Positions 24,701 through 37,607 are shown, numbered from the stretch's first letter. The stretch is DNA of 64,000 nt from Macquaria australasica (GCA_005408345.1 SEMN01000596.1:241705-305704), one strand, 5' to 3'. Made by a program: numbers and translations. The notes: generated by a model from the sequence alone, not told the origin.

Positions 24701-27536
24701 AATGGTAAACGAACAGCTGTCTCTCGTGTTAAAGTCAGTTGTTTTGTTGAACCTTTGCAGATCAGGTGTCCAATTTGTTCCCAAGCTTTTCCTTCAGCCT
24801 TGTATTCAGATGTAACACACGTGTGTGCTAACCTGATTTGGATTCATGCCAGGATGTCATGTTCGCTGTGTTGAGACAGGCTGGGTGAACTGTGTCATTA
24901 GTGGAATGCAAGGATTAGTCACCTAACCATAAAATCAATAGGGATATAAGACATCTGCAGTCTGACAGTATTATTTAAAGATAAGTACCATCCTGGGCTC
25001 CTGGTGGGAATAATATATTGTCGAGGTCAGAATTTACAGGCAAAGAGTTTTGAGGAATCTGAAGGGAGCTGATTCACAGTTACTTGAGGACAGAGTGGAG
25101 AATTGACATGAGAAACAACAGTGAGTAAATGGGGAAATGTCAGGTTGGTAATTTTAGTTTCAATTTTTAATAGCACCCTCTGTCTCAGTACAAATGAGAA
25201 GTGACAGGATGCCAGGCTTTTATTGACCGGTTGACATTTAAACCATTAGAGGATTCCCTGCCTTATCCAATCATCCCCTCTACAAACAAATGTTGCCATG
25301 CAATTCTCAAAACAGACCACACCCTCCCTCCCCCCTCCCCTCGCTGTGCTGTCAGCCTAACCAAATATAAAGCGTTACTGCCAGTGACACTCTCTCAAGG
25401 GCAAGGACAAAAATTTGAATAAGGACACTTCACCCTAAATGTTGCAGGGCTTCTGGGGCATGCAACCCTAGGACACAACGCGCTGAAATACTGTGTGGAC
25501 AAACTCGTTCTTTTTGACAAGAGAGATGGATTGTTGGTTAAGTTCAAGATCATATTGAATTTCCTGTAGACAAAAATGAACTTGGCCGGTTCAGACACAA
25601 AAGGAAACACAGGAGCCAACTTTCTAATCTGTTAATCTCAGACTGATTTTGTGGCACTAGTCTACTTTGGGTAAAAGACAAAAGTTCTTTGCATCTAATG
25701 AGGTACAAAATGGTAATCACATGAGGCTTTTGTTTGTTTACTTTCCTCCCTCAATAAAATCCTAAAGGGAGATCTTCCATCCATTCCTATCATCCTGACA
25801 ACAGACAGCAGCAATACAAATTATGGAAGCAAAGGCATTTTTCACTGTCAAATTGACTGACAGACCTTTTAATATAACGATTGACTGCGTGTGACAGCTA
25901 ATCATGTATTCTAAATCTACTTAACAGCTGTAAAGCATTTCTGTCTGCATTGTTTGAATTTCCCCTCTGGACAAAAACATTTCTGCTGCATTAAATATCA
26001 CTGAAATGCAAAAAGGAGTTTTGTCCCTCTAAACCAAAACGGCAAGAAAGAAAACAAAATTGGGGCTTTTAAGGTCATAACAGAATATTGATTTTGAAGC
26101 TCCAGCCATCCCAAATTGGACCCCCTCTGGCAGCATTTTTGGGCAAACCGAAATGAACCCAGCAAACAGCAAGACCACTTTGTGGTTTGTTATATTTTAC
26201 TCTGAAAAATACAGGCACCATCAGATGCATTAAAAGTGCGGAGAAAAGTGCTGCATACGACCACATTCTCCAAATGAATGAATGAATAAATAAATGAAAA
26301 TATGGTCTATAAATGAGCCACACAAACAGAGTTTAAGTTCTGCATGTGAATAATAACAATGAGGAGGCCAATAAATAATGCAACACTAAAATACATACCA
26401 AAATATATGCAAAAAATGGCAGTCACTAAACAAACTCATACAAAGATTTTATCAGCATAAAACATATTAACATTAACATTGACATTAACATTAAATATGA
26501 ATTAAATGAAGAATTATCAGCAGTTTTTAAACATCCTGATTGTCAGATACCCTCCATATACTGTAGTGTTTCTGCTTCTGGTGGGCTGGACTGATCACAT
26601 CTTGATTAATATCTTTATACATAAAGTGAAAAAGAAGAGTGAAACAATGAATAGGATGAATGTTTATTAGCACATGCACATACTGTAATACTTGAAGAAC
26701 ACCAGACTTCAGGGGTTATGAATACACTTTAAAAAAGACCTAAAGTATCAATTTATATGTGTGGCTCCTTGCCATATAAACTCTGGCTGTCACAAACTGT
26801 AAGCTTGGTGCATTTGAGATGCTGTTTTATGAAGCTGCCAAAGCTCCCTTATTAGGCACTGTTGCTTTCTCCCTTCCCTCAAACTGCCTCACAGAAAACT
26901 CTACCACGTATGACTGAGGTATTTTGCCGTATTGAATGGAACACATTTGGCAAAAGTGAAATTTCTGTGATAATGACTGCATTAGGTTTGTGTGTAATGA
27001 TCTTAAATGACTGCTTTGGCACTGCAGGAAAACAATGATACATTTCAGAGAGGGAGCGGCTTGTTAATTTTCTGGTTCTTGACAACGTGCACGACTGAGA
27101 AAACACCTCTTCTTATTAAGTGAGACATTTCCTTTGAAGTAAATGCTAACTCACACAATGGCCTCTCGTTCTGTATACAGGAAAAGCAACCTCACCTAGA
27201 ATGATAAACTTGATAATAAACACAGTTGGTACAGCTGCACTTGTTCAGGCTTATTAATATTTGCTTTTATCATTTTAATGAGGTGAATGCATATTTAAGA
27301 TTCAATTAGGCAAATACTGTCCATGTCTCCATCCACTTGTGGATCATTATGAGAGGATTATTGTCTGATGTTTGTGATTTTTAACTCCTAACATCACACA
27401 TTCAAGCTGACAGCGTGTGCAGCAAAGTTAATACTAAACCCAACAGCTTTACTACATCTGCATCTTGCATTACTTTGTATCTCCAGGCTATTTCCTGACA
27501 ACCTGAAGGTGTTAGTTTGGGGTGCCCTAACGAAGG

Positions 27537-27538
<2 letters not shown>
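24701..27538. other. Non-coding stretch with short tandem tracts
   Basis: No gene is recognised. An imperfect AATG/AATA tract lies at 26272-26300 and an imperfect hexanucleotide ATTAAC tract at 26465-26495. A CT-rich run occurs at 25320-25342. Reading frames are short and not protein-like. Confidence 0.5.

Positions 27539-27589
<51 letters not shown>
27539..27589 (+). repeat. (AC)25 microsatellite
   Basis: 51 bp of uninterrupted AC. The overlapping minus-strand poly-(Val-Cys) frames are artefacts of this tract. Confidence 0.97.
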
Positions 27590-27593
<4 letters not shown>

Positions 27594-27678
27594 AAAACAT
27601 CCATGGCTGCAACTGTCAGGGGTGAAGCTAATTAGCTAAGAAACACTGTCTCCTGAACGTCTTTACCTTTTGTTAAAT

Positions 27679-28256
27679 GTTAAACCTGTGTTGTTTTTTG
27701 ACCACTTGGGAGCAGTGCAACAAGCTAACTTTAACAAAAAAATGATACAAAGTTGTGTTTGATATCATGAATAAAGGTAATGTGGGGAACGTTTTGCCTG
27801 TTTACACATTCAGTAGACACAGAGCAACATTATTATTCATTTGGTGTCGTGTTTATGTCCACCTGATGGATGTAAGTCAGATATTCACTCTCCTTCTAGC
27901 TCTCTTTTGGCCTTCACAAACTCCTGAGGGAAATATCTCTCTCTTTAGCTGCTCAATGCTCCACTATGTTCGCTAACTTTGTCTATGTGTTGTTTGGTGC
28001 TGGTCAGGGAACAGCTGCCTGCTGTGTCTGGAAATGATGCCAATGAGAGCGTGAGAGTGAGAGTGAACCAAAACATTAAAGTTGCAGGACGTAAAACCAA
28101 AACGAGTTAAAAGTCGCTGAAACAACCCGAAGCTGAGGGGATCTGCAGAGTCAGGGGATAATTCTATGGGTTCGTCACTACGAGCAACCCCTTTCACATA
28201 CAAGTAGTCATTCGAGCCATTGTTGATATAAAAATATTGATTATAGCAACTTTATG
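27679..28256 (+). mobile_element. Family E dispersed element, longest copy
   Basis: It runs from TTAAACCTGTGTTGTTTTTT and GACCACTTGGGAGCAGTG to GTTGATATAAAAATATTGAT and TATAGCAACTTTA. The reverse copy at 59860-60312 matches its two ends (CTGCTTCCAAGTGGCCAAAA at one end, the TTGCTTGTAGTGAAGAACC region at the other), and 2738-2922 matches its middle. It is about 0.58 kb with no coding capacity. The plus frame 27755-27976 and minus frame 27973-28203 are by-products. The family is recalled as frequent in percomorphs; its class is uncertain. Confidence 0.7.
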
Positions 28257-30309
28257 TTAATTCTCCAATCCTGTTGCTAATTTTGCTGAGGCCTTAGCAC
28301 CTAGCTGTGCCCTGAGAACAACCCAGCGCTTATGCAATAGCTTATATTTTTCTTCAGTTGATATATTTTATGGAAAAATACGACGGCGCTTGCACCTCGC
28401 TGTGCCCCCTGGTTTCAATGAGAAATGCCATTCTCAGGAAAGTGAAACACAAATTAGAATCTTTTCCCTCAATCTGACAAACGTCTCGAGTGAGGAGGAG
28501 TGCCAGTTAAAGTTGAAAATGCAACAGTATTCCTTCAGCCATTTCAACTGCACTCCAACTTCAGCAGAGTTTTTGCAAAGTGATAGAAGCTAATGATCCA
28601 CTGGCAATGCTGAGATAAAATTAGACCACTGTCTGTTGACATGTTCTGGCAGCTCCATTATGAAGCAGATGATTTGACTTTGTTGGGGGATTATACTGTA
28701 TGTGTCCTGCAGCACCAAACGCTGTTCAGTGAAGATATCAATAAAACGCAGCAGGCATCCAGTTGGACTTTATACACAGAAATGTCTCTCTTATGCTCTT
28801 TAGGAACTCATGGGTGCCTATTTCAGATCCAGTCATTGAAGAGTAAATGTCGTCTGTATCGTAGATAAATTCTTGCGCTGATAAGAAATAGATGTATTTC
28901 ATTAGATCAAACAGCTGTGTTGAATCTGGGCTCTGACATGTTCTGACCCATACCGCAATTGAGAAATAACCAGTCAGCGTGGCGTGTATCAGGGTCATGC
29001 AGGGTGCCGACAGTTTCATTTTATTTATGATAATCCATCTCTCTAAAGTTGTTCTTCATCAATTACTCCAAAGGCAGGCATGGCTTATTCTGGGATTGAA
29101 GCTTCCCCAGTAAAGGCTGACAGGCTGTGTGAAATATCCCGTCACAAGCCATATAAAATATTGCCCTCTGATGAAATGTTGTCACCCCTTGAATCATTGT
29201 TTCTCAATGCATTCGGGATGTGACCTCTGCACACAAGTTATCCATGATTCACAGACTGAGGAGGACAGAGTCTGCTGTCTACAGTTCGGTCCTGGTGGCT
29301 TACTGTACTGTATGTGACAGCAATGGTGTACGACATTTTGATCTGTTTTACCTTTCAAAAAACTTCTACATTAGCAAGCAGAACCTTGCTTGGCTTGCAA
29401 GGTCTGATCATAAATAATACATTGATCGAAATGAGCTGCATTATATGGCTAAATGCATAGTGAACAATTTGAATGTAAACAGTGGTGCCTGCTCCATTTA
29501 TCCATTTATAAGTCTAGCAATAATAATAATTAAAAAAAAAACATAACCCATGAGCACTCAGCTTAAAGAGGGCTGCTCTACAGTAATGTAAGCAAAAATG
29601 CAATAAAGTGGCATCCAAGGCTAAAATATTACAGAAGCCTTAGATTTTCTTCAAGGCATAAACATCGAAATGTTATGTCACTTCAATTATTATTGTTTTA
29701 TATTCTTTTAGAATTGTCAGTCTTTTTAAATAAGAATGAAAAAATGTTCCTTTTAATGTTTTGAATGTTTTTAATCATTGAAAACACTGAGATGCAGCTC
29801 ACACAGTATCATATACAGTACAAGTTACAGTACACGCAGTGAACCATTCAGTAATTCATTCTCCAGGAACACACAATAGCCTACATCCGGGTATTGTGTT
29901 GTGTATTTTGCACATGGAGGTATTTTCACTGCAGGATCTTCAGGTGTCTCTTCATAATGCGCGTGTGGGCGGGTGAGTGATGCTTAGGTCACAGCAGCAC
30001 TTAAACTCTCTGATGTATGAAGCATCAGCAACATGAGTCAATTATTTGCAGCGCCATTTGAGAAGTGCAGGTGCTGACAGGAGCTTCACTGACTTCACTG
30101 TGCTCCCAGACATATTCTGTGCGTCACTATAAGATAAATATACTGAGCTGATTCCTTTGTCAAAGTAAGACTGCAGTTTAGAGTCGCAACTGGTGTGTCT
30201 GCAAGGTGCTATTTAATCTCATGACTGCAGGTGAAGGCTTGAAAAAGTAATTATCCTTATATTCTGTGCTTTTTTTTACTAAGTGATTTGAAGTAATAAT
30301 TTCTATAGT
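28257..30309. other. Non-coding stretch, nothing firm
   Basis: No gene or RNA is recognised. The phrases TTAGCACCTAGCTGTGCCCT (28297) and GCACCTCGCTGTGCCCCCTG (28392) are similar to each other about 95 bp apart and may be remnants of a short tandem duplication. Otherwise AT-rich single-copy sequence. Confidence 0.45.
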
Positions 30310-30745
30310 AAAGTAATAGTTTGACATTTTGGGAAATACACTTATTTGCTTTCTTGCAGAGAGTTAGATGAGAAGATGAACACCACTCTCATGTCTGTAC
30401 GGTAGCCAGCAACCGCTTATCTTAGCGCAAAGACTGGAAACAGTCCGCAAGCCTGGCTCTGTCAGTGGGTGCCTGGCAACTAGTCCTGGCCAAGAAATAG
30501 TCCGACACATAACCCCCCAGGGAGTAGAGAATTGTTATTTTCATACTTAGTTTTTTTTTTTTACACAGATTAAACAAACCAGATATAGCATGTTAATTAG
30601 TGAGCTTCAGAGGTGGATTTTTTTTACCTTTGGACAGAGCCAGGCTAGCTGTTTTCCCCTGTTTTCAGTCTTTGTGCTAAGCTAATCTAACTGACACTAG
30701 CTTCATACTTAGGGTACAGACATGAGAGTGGTATCAAACTATTCT
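30310..30745 (+). mobile_element. Family B fold-back element, copy 2
   Basis: A perfect 19-bp inverted pair (ACCACTCTCATGTCTGTAC at 30382-30400 and its reverse complement at 30714-30732) sits inside longer imperfect arms of about 150 bp. The left arm begins AGTTTGACATTTTGGGAAAT and continues TTAGATGAGAAGATGAACAC. The right arm carries GCCAGGCTAGCTGTTTTCCC and CAGTCTTTGTGCTAAGCTAA. The single-stranded form would fold into a long hairpin. There is no coding region. Confidence 0.85.
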
Positions 30746-32191
30746 TTTAATGCATTTTCTTTATTAATTCATTAATTCAGACCTATCATGAATCTATCAT
30801 TTTAGATATCAATCAAACTGCACTGGATGGGTAGCCCCTGGCTATTGTATATCCTTTACTAATCTGAGATATATCTGTATGTATAGTGCAACAGCGTGTG
30901 GATTTTCAATGTGTGAAGTGTTTGAGACAACTCTTACACTGGTTCGTGTGACTCAGAAAAACTCAAAACTAACTGAAAAGCATTTTTGTTATCAGTAGAG
31001 TGGCAGCTCTTCTTGGCAACAAGTTCCACGCCGATCCTCTCTGATAATTATTGTGCATAGATACTATGTAATTAGCAACCAGACGAATGGACTGTAACAG
31101 CATCGCCCAAGGCTTCACCCCAGCTCCCGAGGATTTGCTGCAGATCCTAGTCATTCAGTGCCACAGCACGAGCAGAACGAATGTGTGATCGAGTCCTGGA
31201 GGCAGTTTCTACAGGTGCCAGTTCAGTGTACACGTACGGGTCACTGATGAATCTACCACAGAAACACAGTTCTTAATGGGTGACTGTGGATCCTCCTCTG
31301 ACGTCTACTGGCTGACGTGCTCTCTCAGTTCCAGCAGCAGTGCTGACAAGTATGGCAATCTCAAGAACTAAACAACTCAAGACAGGCGAGTAGCTTCACT
31401 CTGAAACACCCCAGGCCTTGTGTTGAACATCCTCCCTCATCCTAACTCTCTTTGGTGCTGCAGGCTGTGAATAACAAGCCTAAAACCTGAAATTGAGTGC
31501 GCTGCTATAGCTTGGCCAGGCAGTTTGCCTTATGATGAATCACAATCTGTACTTCCTCGTTGCAGTTTTTAGGTTCCCAGTGTCCCCAACAGAATCCCAA
31601 AGCTGGTGCAGAGAAGAATAATTTATCTGGGATTGTCAGGGAGCATTTAGACCTTTCAGGCAGCTGCAGCCTCCACTTTAAAGCAACAACTTCACTATTG
31701 TATGCTGGAGCTCGGCAACTAGGAGTGAAAATAAAAACCTTCACAGCGTTTAAGAGTTCATTGTCATTTCTGTAGAAAATTGTAGGTCGCTCTGAACAAC
31801 ATGATTAATACTTTTTAAGGTGAGGTTGGTAGTTTACTTACTGTTGCTTTATACTGTTGGAATGTGTGAGGTGTCACAGTAAGCACAGCAGCAGCACAGA
31901 CTGAAGAGCAGGAACACTGTGGTGTACAAACTGTTGATGGATGAAGCACATGGACATACTGCTGATGTCTCGATTACACTTTAACCCACCCAGCAGGGAT
32001 GTGTCAGGGTAAAAGTGTTTGTAGCTAAATATTTTCTTAGTGTTAATCTCACTTGCACAATATGAGAAAAGCAGAAATCAGTTCCTTTATCATTTCCTTG
32101 CAGTACTGAATGTTTAACTGTTTATGATTATAGTCCAGAAATATTTATTGGGCTAAATACGCACAAAGGAATTGTAGGTATTGCCACAGTG
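30746..32191. other. Non-coding stretch, nothing firm
   Basis: No gene is recognised. The moderately GC-rich block 30990-31340 has no domain-like frame; overlapping frames at 31505-31775 on both strands are chance frames. Confidence 0.45.
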
Positions 32192-32384
32192 GACATTTTG
32201 ACATATCATAGTAGGAAAAGCACATGTGTTACTAATAACATTAACAATGGCTCTGTTTTTTGTCAGGTGTCCCAGTAAGCCATGCCAGTGTAACAGTTTA
32301 ACTGAAGCAGCTAAATGGAATTCAGCCATCATTCATTTTTTTATTCACAGCTGTGCTTTTCCTACTGTGATATGTCACAATGTC
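32192..32384 (+). mobile_element. 193-bp MITE-like element, copy 1 (family G)
   Basis: Terminal inverted repeats of about 35 bp begin GACATTTTGACATATCATAG and include the exact pair AGTAGGAAAAGCACA (32210-32224) and its reverse complement (32352-32366). There is no coding capacity. The inverted copy 2 lies less than 300 bp downstream and shares the internal phrase starting ACTAATAACATTAACAATGG and the phrase CAGCTAAATGGAATT. The transposase superfamily is not evident. Confidence 0.8.
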
Positions 32385-32663
32385 TTCTGTGAAAAATGCC
32401 AATTAGGGCTTGCATAGGAAGAGTTTGGAGGGTCTGACTGGTAGTTAACCACTGATGCAACACACCTGAGAGACACAGGAGAGCATTGGTGGAAGTGTGG
32501 TGTTGTGCCACGCTGAGCTGACCCTGCAGGGGTGAATTGTTGGATTTGTTGTTTTGGACTCTTTTACCCATAAAATAAAACCTGAACTGTCTACAAGAGA
32601 AGAGCCACACAGCTACTCTCTCTACCAGCCTCTTAGGAGGACATGTGCCTTCTCCATGGAAGA

Positions 32664-32842
32664 AAAAAATGTAATAAGGAAAAGGACAGGTGTAAATAAT
32701 GAAATTAAATTTGGCTAAATTCCATTTAGCTGCCTCAGTTTCAGGGTCCTGGTATTGTGCATGTTGTCACGACTTACTGGGAGCTATTGTTAATGTTATT
32801 AGTAACAACTGTGATAATCCTTCTATGACAAGTCAAAATGTC
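32664..32842 (-). mobile_element. MITE-like element, copy 2 (family G), opposite orientation
   Basis: The reverse complement of 32781-32806 matches 32228-32253 of copy 1 with one difference. Its end GACAAGTCAAAATGTC (32827-32842) mirrors the start of copy 1, while the other end (GTAATAAGGAAAAGGACAGG) is eroded. The two copies therefore form a large inverted pair with about 280 bp between them. Confidence 0.75.
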
Positions 32843-32896
32843 AGCTGTGATAAAGTCCTATTGCATTGAATTGAGGACGGCTACAGGTGAGTCATA

Positions 32897-33617
32897 GGCC
32901 CCATTTACACTTGTCGTTTCAAGTGTCTCATATCTGGATAAAGTCCACATGCGATTCAATACACTTTTGTTTACACTTGAACACATGTATGCACCTCCGT
33001 TGGAAAGATCACAGATCTGATTGCGATCCATTTGGTTTATCTGGGCTACATGCAAATCAGGATCATTATTCCAGTCCAGAAGGAGGTCGTAATGTACCTG
33101 AAGCTGTCTGGTAATTACCAAAAATGCCAGAAGAAGAATAACCTCTGCAATTAAGTAGTTTAGTTACAACAACATCAAATCTAACAGTTAGTAATGACAG
33201 CTAGCTAACACAGACACATGATGACCTGCATTTGTGGACTATGAGTGAGACAAAAGTTTTATTGTCATCAGTGCTGTCTCACCCACACATATCATTCAAT
33301 GGCCAAACTGATCCAGGATCAGATAAATGGTACAACTGCTCAGTGTGCCTTATGCACGATCCTATGTGTTGTATGTGTATCTCCTTGTCTTGAGTTTCAA
33401 AGAGAATGACGGCTAATTTCAGTGTAATTTCAGTGCAACTTCAGCTGCCATTACCACAGGGGACAGACCCTGCCAACATCTGGCTAGAATGCGTCTCACC
33501 ACCTGGTTTGAGCAATTGAATTTCAGTTAGTCTCAAATGCTTCTTGGATGCATTTACACTTAGCTTTTTTGTGATCGAACAGCCATCCAATCTGCCCAAG
33601 AGTGTGTAAATGGGGTC
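32897..33617 (+). mobile_element. ~0.72-kb element with terminal inverted repeats
   Basis: The left end CCCCATTTACACTTGTC and right end GTGTAAATGGGG are inverted repeats. Inside, phrases such as AGTCCACATGCGATTCAATA and GATCACAGATCTGATTGCGA resemble a non-autonomous fish DNA transposon that I recall only in outline. No transposase remnant is visible. Frames at 32858-33121, 32887-33114 and 33441-33653 overlie it and are not genes. Confidence 0.6.
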
Positions 33618-33936
33618 AGACCTGTTCCACCAGGACAGGGAAACAAAATACACTCACAGAGGGGCAAACAGGAACATCGTCATGTCAAATTTACAACACT
33701 CAGGGCCAGGCTGTCAGGTTGTGGGCATTGTCAAATTTCTCGCAATAGCCTAATGTTTCATCATGTAACAGTCGTCAATTATTACTTTATGAGGAAAGCC
33801 ACTATGACCCTTCTGAGTCAAACATAGTACATACTGGTATTTGGCAAGCAGTGTTCAATTCTACACCACTTTCATGGTCATAGCAGTTGGATAAATATGG
33901 CCCAATAGTGATGGTAATTACTGTTATGAGGTAAAC
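33618..33936. other. Non-coding spacer
   Basis: About 320 bp without recognisable gene, repeat or motif of note. Confidence 0.5.
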
Positions 33937-34200
33937 AACATAAGATAAGATAAGATAAGATAAGCATTTATTGTCCCACAGCGGGGAAATTTTAGCATTG
34001 CAGCAGCCAGCAAAAGTGTCATATATAGAAATACAATAAAAATAAATAGAAAAATAGTCCTATACACAGTATAGACAGAAATAAATAATAGAGTGACTGA
34101 GTGCAGTTGTAAGTATGAACAAATAGATAAGATAAAAATATTGCACATATATAATATACATGTATATGAAAAATATTTCACAGCATGATAGTACATGATA
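33937..34200 (+). repeat. Dispersed repeat headed by (ATAAG)5
   Basis: Five ATAAG units at 33939-33964 are followed by GCATTTATTGTCCCACAGCG and GGGAAATTTTAGCATTGCAG, then AT-rich decay with repeated ATAAATA words. The TTTATTGTCCC...GGGAAATT core is a familiar component of fish retroelement ends. A divergent version occurs at 49138-49165. The minus frame of 109 codons at 33924-34253 is low-complexity and not accepted. Confidence 0.55.
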
Positions 34201-35582
34201 CATGATAGTAATGTGGACTCTGGACCTATAAGTAACCATAAGAAGATAAACAATACAAACCCTGCGCAAACTATGGCTACGTTACAGTGTTTCTAGAGCT
34301 GAACTGCACTCTGTGACACTACAAATGGTTTGTTTCATTACTGGATCATCACTGGAATTACTGCATCCAGATTAGTTATATCTATGATTGAAAAAAAATG
34401 ATTTTGCTAAATTGTGCTAGCTTATGTAAGACTTAATGGTCAATTTCTTCCCAAATATAATTGGAAAAGGCTTATAAATTGCCACAGGCAGATTAACATA
34501 AAAGATAATTAAGACAAGGGCAATAATAACAGACAATTCAAGGCATTACTGAATGTCTGAGGCTGAACCGAGTGAGGTGCTTCATGTGTTTGCAGCTCTT
34601 TACACTGCCAGACCTTGTAGTAAAAGTCTACCATAAAACAGAGCAGAGTAGAAACAATATAATACATAGTGTTATTTATTCCTTTGATCTTGGTCTGCTC
34701 AGCTCTGCTTAGATTTATGTCACGGAGCAGCCATGTTGAAACAAAAGACCCAGGCCAGTACTCTGATCTTTCATGTTATTAAGTAAACCTGGAACTTTTC
34801 TCACTCTCAGGTTTTCTGTTTTGTGCAAAAGTTAATTATGTTCAGGAGTGCGCCGGAGATCACAGAAGTGACCTGTAATACCTGTTTTAAAGTGGATTTT
34901 CTGTCTCTGTAACTCAAGCCTGACTACTGGAAACATGCCATGACTTAAAGACCTACAAAATTGACATTTGTTTTAACAATTTTCTAAGAGTTGTCATGTT
35001 ACATGAAACACATGTCAGTATGAATACAAATTTGAGCAGCTGTATCTTACTGGTCTCGATTGGATTCATTTTTTCTTCCCTGAGGCTTCACCGTTGCGTT
35101 CCTTCATCCCTGATTTAGCAAACATGATGCAGAGCTCCATGTCTTACCCTCAACTGTTGAGGCTCAACAGTGATAAATAAAATGCACTAGCATATACATA
35201 GGAGACATGTATATAGAAACAAGGTGTAAAACGGCAGATAATAATGGATTGTTTTAGTGTTCGGGATAAATGGCTCAGGATTTATAGGACCTGGGTGAAC
35301 TTGTGCTTTTGCTTTTGTTGAACATTCAGAGAAAGCAGCATGAAGGCTTTTGAGCATGGTCCCTGGAAATTTAGTGGAATGAGCACAGTGTCTTGAAATG
35401 CAAATGCTTTGTGCACAAAAAGTTAGCAAAAGATATTTTCCTAACACATGAAGGATTTACCAGCCAAAGATTTAAAATAAGTATTTTAAAATAACGTCTA
35501 CATGAAAACAGACATGGAGAACATGATGAAGTTTCTAATAATAAATATGCAGTACATATTACAGGTTAAATATTTAAATATT
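34201..35582. other. Non-coding stretch, nothing firm
   Basis: AT-rich single-copy sequence. No gene, RNA or bounded repeat is recognised. Confidence 0.5.
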
Positions 35583-35892
35583 AAAGGGACAGTTCACTAA
35601 TTTCTCACATGAAATTCAGTTTTGTCATCATCAGGAGTCCTACTCAGCCTGTAAAAGCAGCTATATAATGACCTCTGTGGCTCTGGAGGAGTTTGTCAAG
35701 TCTGAGAAAATAAACCCTGGTGATGTCATAGTGATGTCATCAGGGTTATCCCAGCTTGGTTCTTGGAGAGTTCATGTTTTAATGAGGTTGTGGAGTTTAA
35801 AGGACATGGGAATTTTCCAAGCAGGGAGGGTCTAATAAAAGTCGCTACTCAATTGCATTATGGGAAGTGTAGGGAATACTATAGGGAATAAA
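35583..35892 (+). repeat. Dispersed repeat containing a GTGATGTCAT duplication
   Basis: The order AAAGGGACAGTTCACTAATT, ATGACCTCTGTGGCTCTGGA, GAGAAAATAAACCCTGGTGA, TGTCATCAGGGTTATCC, CAAGCAGGGAGG, TCTAATAAAAG and TTGCATTATGGGAA matches a repeat I recall from percomorph genomes. GTGATGTCAT occurs twice close together. No second copy is present in this window, so the call rests on recall. Confidence 0.45.
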
Positions 35893-37607
35893 AGTCAGGA
35901 TATATCATCCATGCTGCATCAGTTTTTACATTTATTTTTTAAAATCTGTCACTCACAAGTTCCCCAACTTCCCCAACATAAATTGCTGGACTACCTTAAT
36001 ATCCAATATTTTGTGGCTAATTTGACAAAGATGCTCCACAACTCCTCATGCTTTAAGCTCTATTACATTTCAATCGATTACTGTTTAGAACAGTAAAGTA
36101 TACAATTGTCATGTTACTGTCACTAATCAAAATGGTGCCTGTGTGAAAACGGTAATTACCACTTTGTAACTAGCGTAACCTGGGTAGCTCTGAAGTTTCT
36201 GAGTGCTCCATGTATTTTACTTGGTGCTTAAAAGGCAAACAAACATGGACGGGTTAACATGAGGAATCTTTCCCATATCTTCCATCTATCCCTATGTATC
36301 TTGGAGCACTATAAGAAGCACCAACTAGAAGTAGTGCCAGACTAGCTAAATATCCAGTACACATGCCGTGTTCTTCTGCCGGTAGCCTTTCCTCTCTGTC
36401 CAGATTAGACTGTTAGACTATTAGCAACTAGATACAGAGCCCAGAAGCTGTCGGGTTTGAGGCAACAATGCAGGACTCCTGTGGACTAGATGCACACATT
36501 TACCCCTTGTACCCTCAGTACCTCTAGCCTCAGGTGCACCGATGCATGAGCGTTGAGGAAGAGAAAGAGTGCAGTTTGTATTCATTGTCTGATTCCAGGT
36601 GTTTCTTTGAGCTCCTTTTTGTAAGGTTAAATAAACTGGCTTCAGTGACTAAAGCTGTCATCAGTCATGTACCTTTTCTGTGTAGCTTCTCACGGACATA
36701 CAATATTCATAGTTCAGTGTTCTTTTGGGCCAGAGGCGTCTTAGTCGCAGATGTTTTCTGATAGCAGCACAGTAGCATACAGGACGGACATTATCATGTA
36801 ATGTAAAACTCCAGCCTTGATAAAATGATTCATTCTCATCCACCTGTCGGCTGTTGGCCCCTGTCACTCACTAAAATTGTCTACAATGTACTGCTAATGA
36901 TTTCTAGGTTATCATGCCCTGTGGGAAGAAGATAACCCAATCAAATTCAGTCTTTGTCTCCAACATGAAAAACACAATTTTCTCTCTGCAGAATCTTCAC
37001 ACTGTGTTTGAAAGCCCTCAGGTAAATCTCTTTGAATTCCTTCAATTGTCTTCAGCTGTTTTTTCCATTAGCATTTATAAGTGGGCATCTCACATTAACT
37101 GAGGAATTGATAATCTGCAAACTTAATTACTAAATCCATCTTTCAGAAATTAGATTTTTCTTGTGGTGCAGTCCTGAAAGACATCTGTCACGTTTATGCT
37201 AATATGAAATTCCCATATTAAAAACGTTTAACACCCGACATTTAAAACTTACCCTTTCTAGTGTTAAAATACCTTTGAGAGATTTTATTTCTCTTCTCTC
37301 TGATATAATTCACCTGCCTACAGGCTACAGTCAGCATGAGGAAAATACAAGAAAAGAAAAAACAGAAAAGCTTAGAAAGTTTTGCAGTGAAACTTTATGG
37401 TTGTTCAGCTGCTTCTTTTTCTTGGCCCCCCCTTGGCTCATCGTGTATACAGGCATGTGAAGAAAAGATTAAAGCGTGTTATCAGGTGTAAGTGTTAACA
37501 ATAATATAAAGCACAGCAGCGGGTTGTTGTGCAACTATGAGCCAAATAACATGTTAAAAATGTCTGTGCATAGGCATCTAGAGTGATTGTAATTTGTAAC
37601 CACGCTA
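35893..37607. other. Non-coding stretch with one candidate microexon
   Basis: No gene is recognised apart from the weak exon candidate at 36992-37021. Sequence at 36300-36520 is unremarkable. Homeodomain-type TAAT cores appear around 37040-37140. Confidence 0.45.
36992..37021 (+). CDS. Candidate 30-nt microexon (speculative)
   Basis: A pyrimidine tract with acceptor (ATTTTCTCTCTGCAG) is followed by exactly 30 nt, open in frame as NLHTVFESPQ, and then a near-consensus donor CAG|GTAAAT. The length is a multiple of three, as is usual for microexons. No flanking exon is identified, and such acceptor/donor pairs do arise by chance in 64 kb, so this is a lead only. Confidence 0.12.
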
